Shown: piece after piece, positions 56,561-64,000 of the stretch
Numbering within the stretch: the first letter of the stretch is position 1
Layout of the letters: each line of letters starts with the position of its first letter
From: Onthomorpha sp937906975
GTDB lineage: Bacteria; Bacteroidota; Bacteroidia; Bacteroidales; P3
NCBI GenBank assembly: GCA_045614605.1
Contig: JAZLDH010000007.1
Span: 124,001 to 188,000, forward strand
DNA: 64,000 nt
Reading direction: 5' to 3'
The notes under the pieces: model-generated
The model's database searches: none
Seen by the model: the letters and a program-made list of their open reading frames with translations, nothing else
Told to the model about the DNA's origin: nothing
Program-made: the position numbers and the translations under genes

Positions 56561-57508
56561 ATGAATACAAGAATCACAGAATTATTTTCAATAGATGTCC
56601 CTGTAATTTCGGGAGGTATGGTATGGTGTAGCGGTTGGGAACTTGCCACAGCGGTTTCTAATCAAGGGGGATTAGGATTACTTGGAGCAGGTTCAATGAC
56701 GCCCGAATTGCTTGTGGAACACATAAGAAAAACTAAGCAAACTACCACAAAGCCTTTTGGAGTTAATATTCCACTTATGAATCCTAATAGTGCAGCTCAT
56801 ATAGAAAAGGTAATAGAGGAAAAAGTCCCTGTGGTATTTACCTCTGCCGGAAACCCTGCTCTATATACTCAAAAACTAAAAGACAATGGCATAAAAGTTG
56901 TTCACGTAGTTGCAAACGAAAAATTTGCATTAAAGGCACAAAGTGCGGGTTGTGATGCGATAGTAGCAGAGGGCTTTGAGGCAGGTGGACACAATGGAAA
57001 AGAAGAAACAACAACTCTTGTTTTAATTCAACAAATAGCAAATGCGGTTGAAATACCTGTAATTGCAGCAGGGGGAATTGCAAGTGGAGAACAACTATTT
57101 GCAATGCTATCTCTTGGAGCAGAGGGAGTTCAAATCGGCTCTGCATTCGCTGTAAGTAAGGAATCCTCTGCCCATGACAACTTTAAACAAGCCGTTATCG
57201 CCTCAAAAGAAGGAGATACTATGTTGTTTTTTAGAAAACTTTCACCAACAAGACTTTTAAAAGGAGGATTCTTTGAATCGGTTGCAAAAGCGGAAGCAGA
57301 AGGAGCAAGCAAAGAAGAATTATTACAATTAATAGGGGTAGGAAGAAGTAGAATAGGAATGTTTGAGGGTGATTTGCAAGAGGGAGAATTAGAAATTGGA
57401 CAAGTAGCAAGCCTTCTTAACGAACTAAAAAGCGTAAAAGAAATTTTTGAAGACTTGAAACAAGGATTTGAAAAGGCAAGTCGCAGAATGATGAACATAA
57501 AATACTAA
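56561..57508 (+). CDS. FMN-dependent nitronate monooxygenase / FabK-like enoyl reductase
   Basis: 315 aa, 2-nitropropane dioxygenase-like TIM barrel. Motifs: IDVPVISGGMVWCSGWELATAVSNQGGLGLLGAG, TTTKPFGVNIPLM, VVFTSAGNP, AEGFEAGGHNG (His144), PVIAAGGIASGEQLFAMLSLGAEGVQIGSAFAVSKES. This agrees with FabK, the FMN-dependent trans-2-enoyl-ACP reductase of fatty-acid synthesis, and with nitronate monooxygenase; sequence alone does not decide, though FabK-type GGHNG context and length favour FabK. It is followed 1 bp later by the glycogen enzyme gene. Its leader is array M. Confidence 0.82.
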   Translation: MNTRITELFSIDVPVISGGMVWCSGWELATAVSNQGGLGLLGAGSMTPELLVEHIRKTKQTTTKPFGVNIPLMNPNSAAHIEKVIEEKVPVVFTSAGNPALYTQKLKDNGIKVVHVVANEKFALKAQSAGCDAIVAEGFEAGGHNGKEETTTLVLIQQIANAVEIPVIAAGGIASGEQLFAMLSLGAEGVQIGSAFAVSKESSAHDNFKQAVIASKEGDTMLFFRKLSPTRLLKGGFFESVAKAEAEGASKEELLQLIGVGRSRIGMFEGDLQEGELEIGQVASLLNELKSVKEIFEDLKQGFEKASRRMMNIKY

Positions 57509-57509
57509 A

Positions 57510-60500
57510 ATGAAATACCCTGATTATTTATTTGAAACGAGTTGGGAAGTTTGCAATAAAGTAGGCGGTATTCACACTGTTGTATCCACCAAAGCAAAGA
57601 CCTTAGTAGGGAAATTAAATAGTAATTTAATACTAATAGGTCCCGATATTCGCAAAGAAAATATGGAGAATCAAGAATTTGAGGAGGATTATTCTTTATT
57701 CAAATCTTGGAAATCATACGCGCAATCAAAAGGGCTAAAAATTAGAATAGGCAAATGGAAAATTATTGGAGAGCCTATTGTGGTTTTAGTCGATTTTTCG
57801 CAATATTTTTCCCAAAAAGACGATATTTTTTCAGACTTTTGGGAAGAATATGGCTTAGATAGCATAACGGGAGGTTGGGATTACATAGAGCCTTGTTTGT
57901 TTGGATACGCATCGGCAAAGGTGATAGAAAATTTTTATGAATTTTACGCCGAAGCAAAAGATAAAATCGTAGCCCAATTCCACGAATGGATGACAGGGAG
58001 TGGTATTTTGTATTTAAAAAAACATTGTCCACAAATAGCAACCGCCTTTACAACACACGCAAGCGTATTAGGGCGATGTTTAGCCGGTAATAATATGTCT
58101 TTATATAGCTCTTTACAATACTATGAGGGCGAAAACATAGCAAATCAATTTAACATGAGAGCCAAATACTCAATGGAGAAACTCTCAGCCTTGAATGCAG
58201 ACGTATTTACCACCGTAAGCGAAATAACAAACAATGAGTGCAAACAATTTTTCAAGAAATCGGCAGATGTAATTACGCCAAACGGATTTGAAAATGACTT
58301 TGTGCCACAAGCAAACGAGTATAAAGAAATATCAAACAATGCTCGCAAAAAAATAATCGAAATAGCACAAAAGCTAACCTCTACAACAATTTCACAAGAT
58401 GCTTTTTTAATCATAAATTCTGGACGTTATGAATTTAAAAACAAAGGAATAGACGTTTTCATTAAAGCATTAGGTGATGTAAATAAATCAAAAATAGAAA
58501 AAGACGTAGTAGCCGTTATTGCGGTGCCAGCCTACAATGTAGATAGTCAAAAAGACGCAATCTTAAACGAAATAAAAGCTAACAATCTTAATAATTCGCA
58601 AGAAGATAAGGTAAAGATAATCTTTATACCATCGTATTTAGATGGAAAAGATGGCCTTGTTAATATTGCATATTTTGATTTTCTAACAGGATTTGACCTT
58701 TCTATTTTTCCATCTTACTACGAACCTTGGGGATATACGCCAATGGAAAGCTTAGCCTTTGGTGTTCCGAGTATAACCACAAGCCTTGCAGGTTTTGGCC
58801 TTTGGATGAAAAATGGAAAATACGACATTGACAAAGCTCTTAGCGTCATTGAGCGAACAGATGAAAACACAGAAGAGGTTATATCTAAGATAAAAACCAC
58901 AATAGAGGAGTTTTTGAAAAACGATAGCAAAGAAAGTCAAAACTTAAAGGCAAAAGCAATGAATCTTTCTTTGTCTGTATTGTGGAAAAACTTGATTGAC
59001 AACTATCTTCAAGCCTATAACATTGCCCTTTCAAAAGCAGAGACAAGAAAAGAGCAATATAGTCATAAGCAAGCTTGTTGTGAGGAATTTAAAAACAAGA
59101 AAAATTGGGGAGAGTCGCCTAATTGGAAAAAAATATTCGTAAAACAAAAAATGCCTTCAAAGTTAGAATTTCTCCAAACTCTAAGTAAAAATATTTGGTG
59201 GACTTGGAATAGCGAGGCATACGAGTTATTTGAATACATAGATAAAGAAAAATTCTTAAAATATGAACGCTCGCCAATTCATCTTTTAGAATTGCTTTCA
59301 CAAGAGGAGATAGAAAATCTTTTAAAAGACGAAATATTCTTAGAAAAAATAGACAAAGTAGAACAAGTCTTTAACTCCTATATGCAAAAGGCAGAAAGAA
59401 AAGAAGGAGATATGATTGCATATTTAAGTATGGAGTTTGGCTTGCACGACACCTTAAAAATATTTAGTGGAGGTTTAGGAATGCTTGCGGGGGATTATCT
59501 AAAACAAGCAAGCGATTCTAATAAAAATATGATAGGTATTGGATTGCTTTATAGAAATGGCTACTTCACACAACAAATAACAAAAGAGGGTTATCAAATC
59601 TCTGCACAATATCCTCAAAAGTTTACACATCTTCCATTGCAAGCCGAAAAAGATGAAAACGGACTTTGGAGAAAAATCACTCTTGCTTTCCCTGGACGAA
59701 ATATATATGCAAAAATATGGCGTTGTGATGTAGGAAGAGTTCCTCTTTATTTGCTTGATACCGACATTGAGGAGAATAATCAAGAGGATAGAGCAATTAG
59801 CAATCAACTTTATGGAGGAGATTGGGAGAATCGTTTGAAACAAGAAATTCTTTTAGGAATTGGAGGAGTGAGATTAGTAGAGGAATTAAATCTTCCTGTT
59901 GTTTTATATCACAACAACGAGGGACACTCCGCTTTTTCAAGCCTTGAAAGAATGCGAACCTACATTCAAAAACACTCTTATAGCTTTAAACAAGCACAAG
60001 AGTTGGTAAGAAGTAGCACTTTGTTTACAACACATACGCCAGTGCCAGCAGGACACGACACATTCTCAGAAGAATTGCTAAGAACCTATTTAGGACATTT
60101 CGCAGAACAATTAAACTTAAATTGGAATGAGTTTTTCGCTCTTGGAAAAGAAGGAAACAACAAAGATTCCAAGTTTTCAATGAGTGTTTTGGCTATAAAC
60201 TTTTCTCAATATGTAAACGGAGTTAGCAAAATTCACGCAAGAGTTAGCCGAGATATGTTTTCGTATCTTTACAAAGGCTATTTCCCAAGAGAATTACATA
60301 TAAATCATGTTACAAATGGCGTACACCATTCAACATGGGCGTCAAAAGCGTGGTTGGAACTTTACAAAGAAGGTTGGGAAAAGATATATAATGTAGAGGA
60401 TTCTTTGGTTTGGAACACACACCTTAACGAAAAGAAAACACTTATAGAGTTTGTGAAAAATCGTTTACAACAAGATTTTACAAAACGAGCAGAAAATCCT

Positions 60501-61598
60501 AAACTTTATTTCCAAACAACAGCCGAACTTTCGGAAGAAAAATTCATAGTAGGCTTTGCAAGAAGATTTGCTACATATAAGAGAGCAAATCTATTGTTTA
60601 CAAACCTTGAACGCTTAAAACAAATTGTAGATTGTGGAGTTGTATTTATTTTTGCAGGCAAAGCACACCCACAAGACGGAGCAGGACAAGGCTTAATCAA
60701 ACGTATTATAGAAATTTCTAAAATGCCAGAGTTTACTGGTAAGATAATCTTTTTAGAAAACTATGATATGTATATGGCAAAACACCTAATTCGTGGAGTG
60801 GATCTTTGGTTAAATATGCCAACTCGTCCATTGGAAGCCTCTGGAACAAGTGGAGAAAAAGCCGTAATGAATGGTGTGGTTAATTTTTCGGTATTAGACG
60901 GTTGGTGGGCTGAGGGTTACAACGCAAAAGCAGGTTGGGCTTTAAGCGAGGAGCAGACTTATGAATCTCACGAATATCAAAACACATTGGATTCTGAGAT
61001 GATTTATAATATTTTTGAAAACGAAATTATCCCTTGCTACAATTACAAAGACCAAAATGGCATTAGAGTAAAATGGGTTGAGAGAATAAAACACACAATA
61101 GCACTTATCGCACCACATTTCACTATGAAACGACAATTAGACGACTATTATGAAAAGTTTTATAATGAAATGTTTAAACGATTCTCTCAATTAAATGCTC
61201 AAAACGCTCATTTAGCAAAAGAATATGCCGAATGGAAAAATAAAATCACTCATTTGTGGAACGCTATTGAATTACTTGATGTAACAATTCCCGATATAGC
61301 CAATACAAACATTGAATTAAACGATATATTCACCGCAAAGGTTAGTTTGTATCTTGGAGATATTTCCCCAGAGCATATAGGTGTTGAAATGATTATTGCA
61401 GATAAGGAAAACAATCAAATAAACGATTACACCCTTATTGCACCTTTTGAACAAGTTTGCGTAAATAACAAACGAGCGGACTATGAAATAAAAATCAAAA
61501 CAAGTAGGGCAGGGGTGCATAACTTTGCATTTAGAATCTATCCTAAACACCCGCTTATGCAACATCGTATGGAATTGCCACTAATCAAGTGGATATAA
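57510..61598 (+). CDS. Fused glycogen synthase (GT3) - alpha-glucan phosphorylase (GT35)
   Basis: 1362 aa, a Bacteroidota fusion. Residues 1-~520 are a GT3 glycogen/starch synthase: ETSWEVCNKVGGIHTVVSTKA (the KVGGI glucosyl site), QFHEWMTGSGILYLK, TTHASVLGRCLAG, FPSYYEPWGYTPMESLAFGVPSI. Residues ~540-640 are DUF3417 (TLSKNIWWTWNSEAYELFEYI), then the GT35 phosphorylase: YLSMEFGLHDTLKIFSGGLGMLAGDYLKQASD, RFATYKRANLLF, and the PLP lysine K1117 in GTSGEKAVMNG. The E before the lysine replaces the usual Met/Asn of GlgP, as in the archaeal/DUF3417 group. Synthesis and breakdown of glycogen could thus sit on one chain. Confidence 0.92.
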   Translation: MKYPDYLFETSWEVCNKVGGIHTVVSTKAKTLVGKLNSNLILIGPDIRKENMENQEFEEDYSLFKSWKSYAQSKGLKIRIGKWKIIGEPIVVLVDFSQYFSQKDDIFSDFWEEYGLDSITGGWDYIEPCLFGYASAKVIENFYEFYAEAKDKIVAQFHEWMTGSGILYLKKHCPQIATAFTTHASVLGRCLAGNNMSLYSSLQYYEGENIANQFNMRAKYSMEKLSALNADVFTTVSEITNNECKQFFKKSADVITPNGFENDFVPQANEYKEISNNARKKIIEIAQKLTSTTISQDAFLIINSGRYEFKNKGIDVFIKALGDVNKSKIEKDVVAVIAVPAYNVDSQKDAILNEIKANNLNNSQEDKVKIIFIPSYLDGKDGLVNIAYFDFLTGFDLSIFPSYYEPWGYTPMESLAFGVPSITTSLAGFGLWMKNGKYDIDKALSVIERTDENTEEVISKIKTTIEEFLKNDSKESQNLKAKAMNLSLSVLWKNLIDNYLQAYNIALSKAETRKEQYSHKQACCEEFKNKKNWGESPNWKKIFVKQKMPSKLEFLQTLSKNIWWTWNSEAYELFEYIDKEKFLKYERSPIHLLELLSQEEIENLLKDEIFLEKIDKVEQVFNSYMQKAERKEGDMIAYLSMEFGLHDTLKIFSGGLGMLAGDYLKQASDSNKNMIGIGLLYRNGYFTQQITKEGYQISAQYPQKFTHLPLQAEKDENGLWRKITLAFPGRNIYAKIWRCDVGRVPLYLLDTDIEENNQEDRAISNQLYGGDWENRLKQEILLGIGGVRLVEELNLPVVLYHNNEGHSAFSSLERMRTYIQKHSYSFKQAQELVRSSTLFTTHTPVPAGHDTFSEELLRTYLGHFAEQLNLNWNEFFALGKEGNNKDSKFSMSVLAINFSQYVNGVSKIHARVSRDMFSYLYKGYFPRELHINHVTNGVHHSTWASKAWLELYKEGWEKIYNVEDSLVWNTHLNEKKTLIEFVKNRLQQDFTKRAENPKLYFQTTAELSEEKFIVGFARRFATYKRANLLFTNLERLKQIVDCGVVFIFAGKAHPQDGAGQGLIKRIIEISKMPEFTGKIIFLENYDMYMAKHLIRGVDLWLNMPTRPLEASGTSGEKAVMNGVVNFSVLDGWWAEGYNAKAGWALSEEQTYESHEYQNTLDSEMIYNIFENEIIPCYNYKDQNGIRVKWVERIKHTIALIAPHFTMKRQLDDYYEKFYNEMFKRFSQLNAQNAHLAKEYAEWKNKITHLWNAIELLDVTIPDIANTNIELNDIFTAKVSLYLGDISPEHIGVEMIIADKENNQINDYTLIAPFEQVCVNNKRADYEIKIKTSRAGVHNFAFRIYPKHPLMQHRMELPLIKWI

Positions 61599-61608
61599 TA
61601 CAAAAGGA

Positions 61609-61650
61609 AAGAAGACGAGAATTTTTACTTTTTCTCGTCTTCTTTTTTAA
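61609..61650. terminator. Hairpin between the glycogen gene and the small minus-strand gene
   Basis: AAGAAGACGAGAA pairs with TTCTCGTCTTCTT around a T-rich loop, with T on the plus side and A on the other. It terminates the plus-strand gene; on the minus strand it covers the 3' end of the 53-aa gene (61625). Confidence 0.82.
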
Positions 61651-61786
61651 AAATTTGAGGATTTTCTTTCTTAAACTTTTCTTGATATTTCTTTACATTA
61701 TTTAGCGTATAGCGTGGAATGACAACCGTAGTCAAAACGCGATAAACCAAATAAAGAAGAATTAAAAATATAATTAAATACCACAT
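61625..61786 (-). CDS. Small membrane protein, DUF4834-like
   Basis: 53 aa, below common length cut-offs. One N-terminal helix (WYLIIFLILLYLVYRVLTTVVI) and a charged C-tail (KKYQEKFKKENPQIFKKEDEKK). The layout matches the Bacteroidota DUF4834 family, small single-helix proteins. Its ATG lies 3 bp after the stop of the UspA-like gene, so it is the last gene of the mutL-rhomboid-UspA operon, and the Lys/Glu-rich tail fits a coding frame with no internal stops. A hairpin overlaps its 3' end. Confidence 0.6.
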   Translation of the reverse strand: MWYLIIFLILLYLVYRVLTTVVIPRYTLNNVKKYQEKFKKENPQIFKKEDEKK

Positions 61787-61789
61787 ATT

Positions 61790-62635
61790 CTATTCACATA
61801 AAACGAACAAATCATCTCTTGGATTAAGAAATAGTATAGGTCTGTCTTTTAATTTTTTAAGCACCTTTACCTCTTCCAATCCTTTAATCATATCAAAGAA
61901 ACTTTTATCTTTTGTTGTTTGACAAATAACAACGCCATAGTTTTCTTTCTCTGCATAATCCAAAGCTTGTAAATCCAATAGTGTTTTCCTATCTTCACTC
62001 TTGTGATTTGAAGGAATAATATTGAATTGTCCAAGCATTTTTCTTGCAAAGGCAAGATTAAGATTTAATTGCTTTTGATAAAGAGAATCTTTGTAAGTTC
62101 TGTAATACAAAGTTACCTCACTACCAAAAAATCTTGCAAAATAAGAAGCCCAAAGTGTTTTTTCCTTACTTTCTCTTGCGTTGTTAAGAGTCAAAAGCAC
62201 CTTTTCATAATTCACAACACATTGTTTTTGATTGCAAATTAGGTAAGCCGTTCTTGAATTTTCCATATTCTTTAAAAGCACCGCAGGATTATCGGCTTTA
62301 TTCTTTTGAGTTTGTTCAGGATTACAAGAAGTAACCAATACAACCGCATTGAGTAGTTGTCCTAATTTGCCAATTATTTCTTTTGAGTTACCCTTTAAAG
62401 AAATGTAAGAATGGAGTTGAGAGTCAGTTATTTTGGAATTTAATTCTTTTAGTTTAATTTCCGCCTCCTCAACGCCGATTGAAGTCAAAGCCTCATCGTA
62501 AATATGAATTAAAATAAGACCTTTGTTTAATATCTTAGCAATCTGTATCGCATGCTCAATACAAGAATCGGTGCAATCTAAATTGTTTAGATACGCTATT
62601 ACGAATTGGTCTTTTTTTTCTTTATTTTCGCTCAT
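61790..62635 (-). CDS. Universal stress protein (UspA-like), two-domain
   Basis: 281 aa. The first half is FVIAYLNNLDCTDSCIEHAIQIAKILNKGLILIHIYDEALT with LGQLLNAVVLVTSC later, i.e. one Usp fold; a second, more diverged half begins VNYEKVLLTLNNARESKEKTLWASYFARFFGSEVTLYY and ends VVICQTTKDKSFFD...KDRPILFLNP. The classical ATP-binding G-2x-G-9x-G(S/T) motif is not clear, so it may be a non-nucleotide-binding type. Its ATG abuts the rhomboid stop codon, making one operon. Confidence 0.75.
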   Translation of the reverse strand: MSENKEKKDQFVIAYLNNLDCTDSCIEHAIQIAKILNKGLILIHIYDEALTSIGVEEAEIKLKELNSKITDSQLHSYISLKGNSKEIIGKLGQLLNAVVLVTSCNPEQTQKNKADNPAVLLKNMENSRTAYLICNQKQCVVNYEKVLLTLNNARESKEKTLWASYFARFFGSEVTLYYRTYKDSLYQKQLNLNLAFARKMLGQFNIIPSNHKSEDRKTLLDLQALDYAEKENYGVVICQTTKDKSFFDMIKGLEEVKVLKKLKDRPILFLNPRDDLFVLCE

Positions 62636-63337
62636 TTAATATTGATAATTATCTCTTTGTCTTTTCCAAATCCAAAGTAAGATTAAGCCCGCAACCGCTC
62701 CTCCTAAGTGTGCAAAGTGTGCAACACCATCAGAGGTTGTTGTTATACCATTAAACAATTCTAATGCCATATAAATAAGCACAAACCATTTGGTTTTGAT
62801 TGGTATTAGAAAGTAAAAATAAATTGTTGAATTAGGAAACATCATTCCAAAGGCGGCTAAAAGTCCAAAAACAATACCAGAGGCACCTATTGTGTTGAGA
62901 TTGTTTAGAAATTCAGAGGTTGATATTGTTATTCCGTTACCAATATTTACGCCAGAATAGACTCCATTAAGCAAATCGGAATACAAAAAGTAATAAGTTA
63001 ATTGTTGAGCGAGTGCCGCACCAAGACAAGCCACTAAACAAAAGATAATGAATCTTTTTCCTCCCCAAATGTTTTCTAATGTATAGCCAAACATCCATAT
63101 AGCAAAGAGATTAAAAAACAAGTGAGAGAAATTATCGTGGAAAAAGGCGTATGTAATGTATTGCCAAAAGTAATGATTCTCCGAGGCAAAGAAATGTAAG
63201 CCGAAAATATCGCTTAAATCAATTCCTCTCATTCTAAAAACATAGGTTGCAAGGAAAGCGATAGCGTTAATTATCAAAAGATTCTTACAAACAGGTGGAA
63301 GAATGTTGAATTTTGGTGGTGAATATTGTTGATACAT
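62636..63337 (-). CDS. Rhomboid family intramembrane serine protease
   Basis: 233 aa, six membrane helices. Catalytic Ser near residue 152 in IGASGIVFGLLAAFG (GASG) and His near 210 in HFAHLGGAVAGLILLW; the N-terminal HDNFSHLFFNLFAIWMFG is the conserved helix 2 segment. It cleaves membrane-spanning proteins within the bilayer; substrates unknown. In Bacteroidota such genes usually follow mutL, as they do here (27-bp gap). Confidence 0.93.
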   Translation of the reverse strand: MYQQYSPPKFNILPPVCKNLLIINAIAFLATYVFRMRGIDLSDIFGLHFFASENHYFWQYITYAFFHDNFSHLFFNLFAIWMFGYTLENIWGGKRFIIFCLVACLGAALAQQLTYYFLYSDLLNGVYSGVNIGNGITISTSEFLNNLNTIGASGIVFGLLAAFGMMFPNSTIYFYFLIPIKTKWFVLIYMALELFNGITTTSDGVAHFAHLGGAVAGLILLWIWKRQRDNYQY

Positions 63338-63364
63338 AGTTTTGTTATTTTATTTCTATCTTTC

Positions 63365-64000
63365 TTAAAACTGATTTTCTATATCTTGTATTGTGATACG
63401 ATGAATTATTTTTTGTCCATCGGCAGTTGTTTGACAATTTGGAAGACAAAATAGTTGTGAAAGAAGAGTTTGCATTTGATAATCCGAAAGTTTTTCTCCA
63501 TATTTTAGTTTTAATTTCTTAGACATTCTCATTGCTTTTTCCTCTTGTTTTTCCTCCAAATGTTCCTCTTGATATGGAGAACAAATCAATTCCTCTATAA
63601 AGTCAATACATTCATCTATATTTTGCGAAAGAGGTTTTGAAAGTAAAAGGAAACAATTTTCCTTTTTATCATATTGAACCTCTATTCCATATTGTCGCAA
63701 AATGGTTTCATATTCTTGAATTTGACAATTAACTTGTGGAGAAAAATTGTGAGGATAAGGTGTTAGCAAACGTTGTGATTCAATTACGCAACTATTGTTT
63801 TGAAGCAATTTTTCATATATAATCTTTTCCGAAGCCCTACTTTGATCCACAAACATAAAACCATCTTTTGATTGACTAACAATGTATTTATTTGAAAATT
63901 GAAACACAATAGTTTTATTAGGTGTAAGGTTTTCTTTCAAGTCCAAAGGAAGCACTATTTGTTCTACCTCGCTATATTTTTTCACCTCTTGTTTTGTTTC
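63365..64000 (-). CDS. mutL: DNA mismatch repair protein MutL, C-terminal part (cut by window edge)
   Basis: At least 211 residues of the C-terminal dimerisation domain; the frame stays open to the right edge (the GTG at 63985 is internal). Evidence: FSNKYIVSQSKDGFMFVDQSRASEKIIYEKLLQ, the MutL-C 'DQ.RA.E...YE' start, and PLSQNIDECIDFIEELICSPYQ plus LFCLPNCQTTADGQKIIHRITIQDIENQF. The 'CxxC'-like P(N/D)C and QxxxHRI elements of the C-terminal endonuclease-type domain are partly altered; endonuclease activity cannot be judged without the rest. It heads the mutL-rhomboid-UspA operon. Confidence 0.88.
   Translation of the reverse strand, partial: ETKQEVKKYSEVEQIVLPLDLKENLTPNKTIVFQFSNKYIVSQSKDGFMFVDQSRASEKIIYEKLLQNNSCVIESQRLLTPYPHNFSPQVNCQIQEYETILRQYGIEVQYDKKENCFLLLSKPLSQNIDECIDFIEELICSPYQEEHLEEKQEEKAMRMSKKLKLKYGEKLSDYQMQTLLSQLFCLPNCQTTADGQKIIHRITIQDIENQF

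Overview
The window is chromosomal DNA from an AT-rich member of the Bacteroidota, most likely order Bacteroidales. The evidence is: promoters of the TTG / 19-bp spacer / TAnnTTTG type; a type IX secretion (T9SS) C-terminal sorting domain; many SusD-free outer-membrane barrels and lipoproteins; a fused NfnA-NfnB oxidoreductase; a fused GT3-GT35 glycogen enzyme; a long NusB next to DUF1573-YajC-YbbR; and an extended Rho N-terminus. No rRNA operon, phage or intact insertion sequence is visible. The metabolic genes (ornithine aminotransferase, threonine dehydrogenase plus 2-amino-3-ketobutyrate CoA ligase, Nfn, beta-galactosidase, glycogen phosphorylase) fit an anaerobic amino-acid and sugar fermenter; this is inference.

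Layout: 1-3.2 kb permease fragment, lipoproteins and small envelope proteins; 3.2-7 kb Nfn plus two barrels; 7-11.1 kb a minus-strand run (O-methyltransferase, OmpA, miaA, CCA-adding enzyme); 11.2-18.7 kb rocD, a DUF234 ATPase, yfhO-type membrane protein, gyrB; 18.8-23.8 kb accessory genes (YhcG nuclease, T9SS cargo, a small lipoprotein); 23.8-27.8 kb PAP2, glyS, rho; 27.9-32.2 kb namZ-type muramidase, ffh, folD, deacetylase; 32.2-34.8 kb a cassette with a structured RNA, two small membrane proteins and a WD40 protein; 34.8-41.7 kb GH2, paired lipoproteins, threonine degradation; tRNA-Ser; 42-46.8 kb nusB-DUF1573-yajC-ybbR and two glycan enzymes; 46.7-56.3 kb a long minus-strand run (nucleotidyltransferase, PgpH-like HD protein, MlaF, MlaE, ClpC, MarC, DUF4159, RsmE, barrel); 56.5-61.6 kb FabK/nitronate monooxygenase-like and glycogen enzyme; 61.6-64 kb mutL-rhomboid-UspA-DUF4834-like operon.

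The most unusual feature is not a gene. A CTTTG/CTTAG core (or its complement) recurs at exactly 21-bp intervals, separated by T- or A-tracts, in at least a dozen places: in intergenic gaps, in one mRNA leader, across terminators and inside two coding sequences. Two of these arrays (23.1 and 32.2 kb) begin parallel cassettes made of a 21-bp array, a short tandem-repeat block, the same duplicated promoter, accessory genes and the same duplicated terminator hairpin. The 32-kb cassette also holds four 17-bp dyads spaced 21-22 bp apart and a rod-like RNA of about 180 nt that looks like a 6S RNA.
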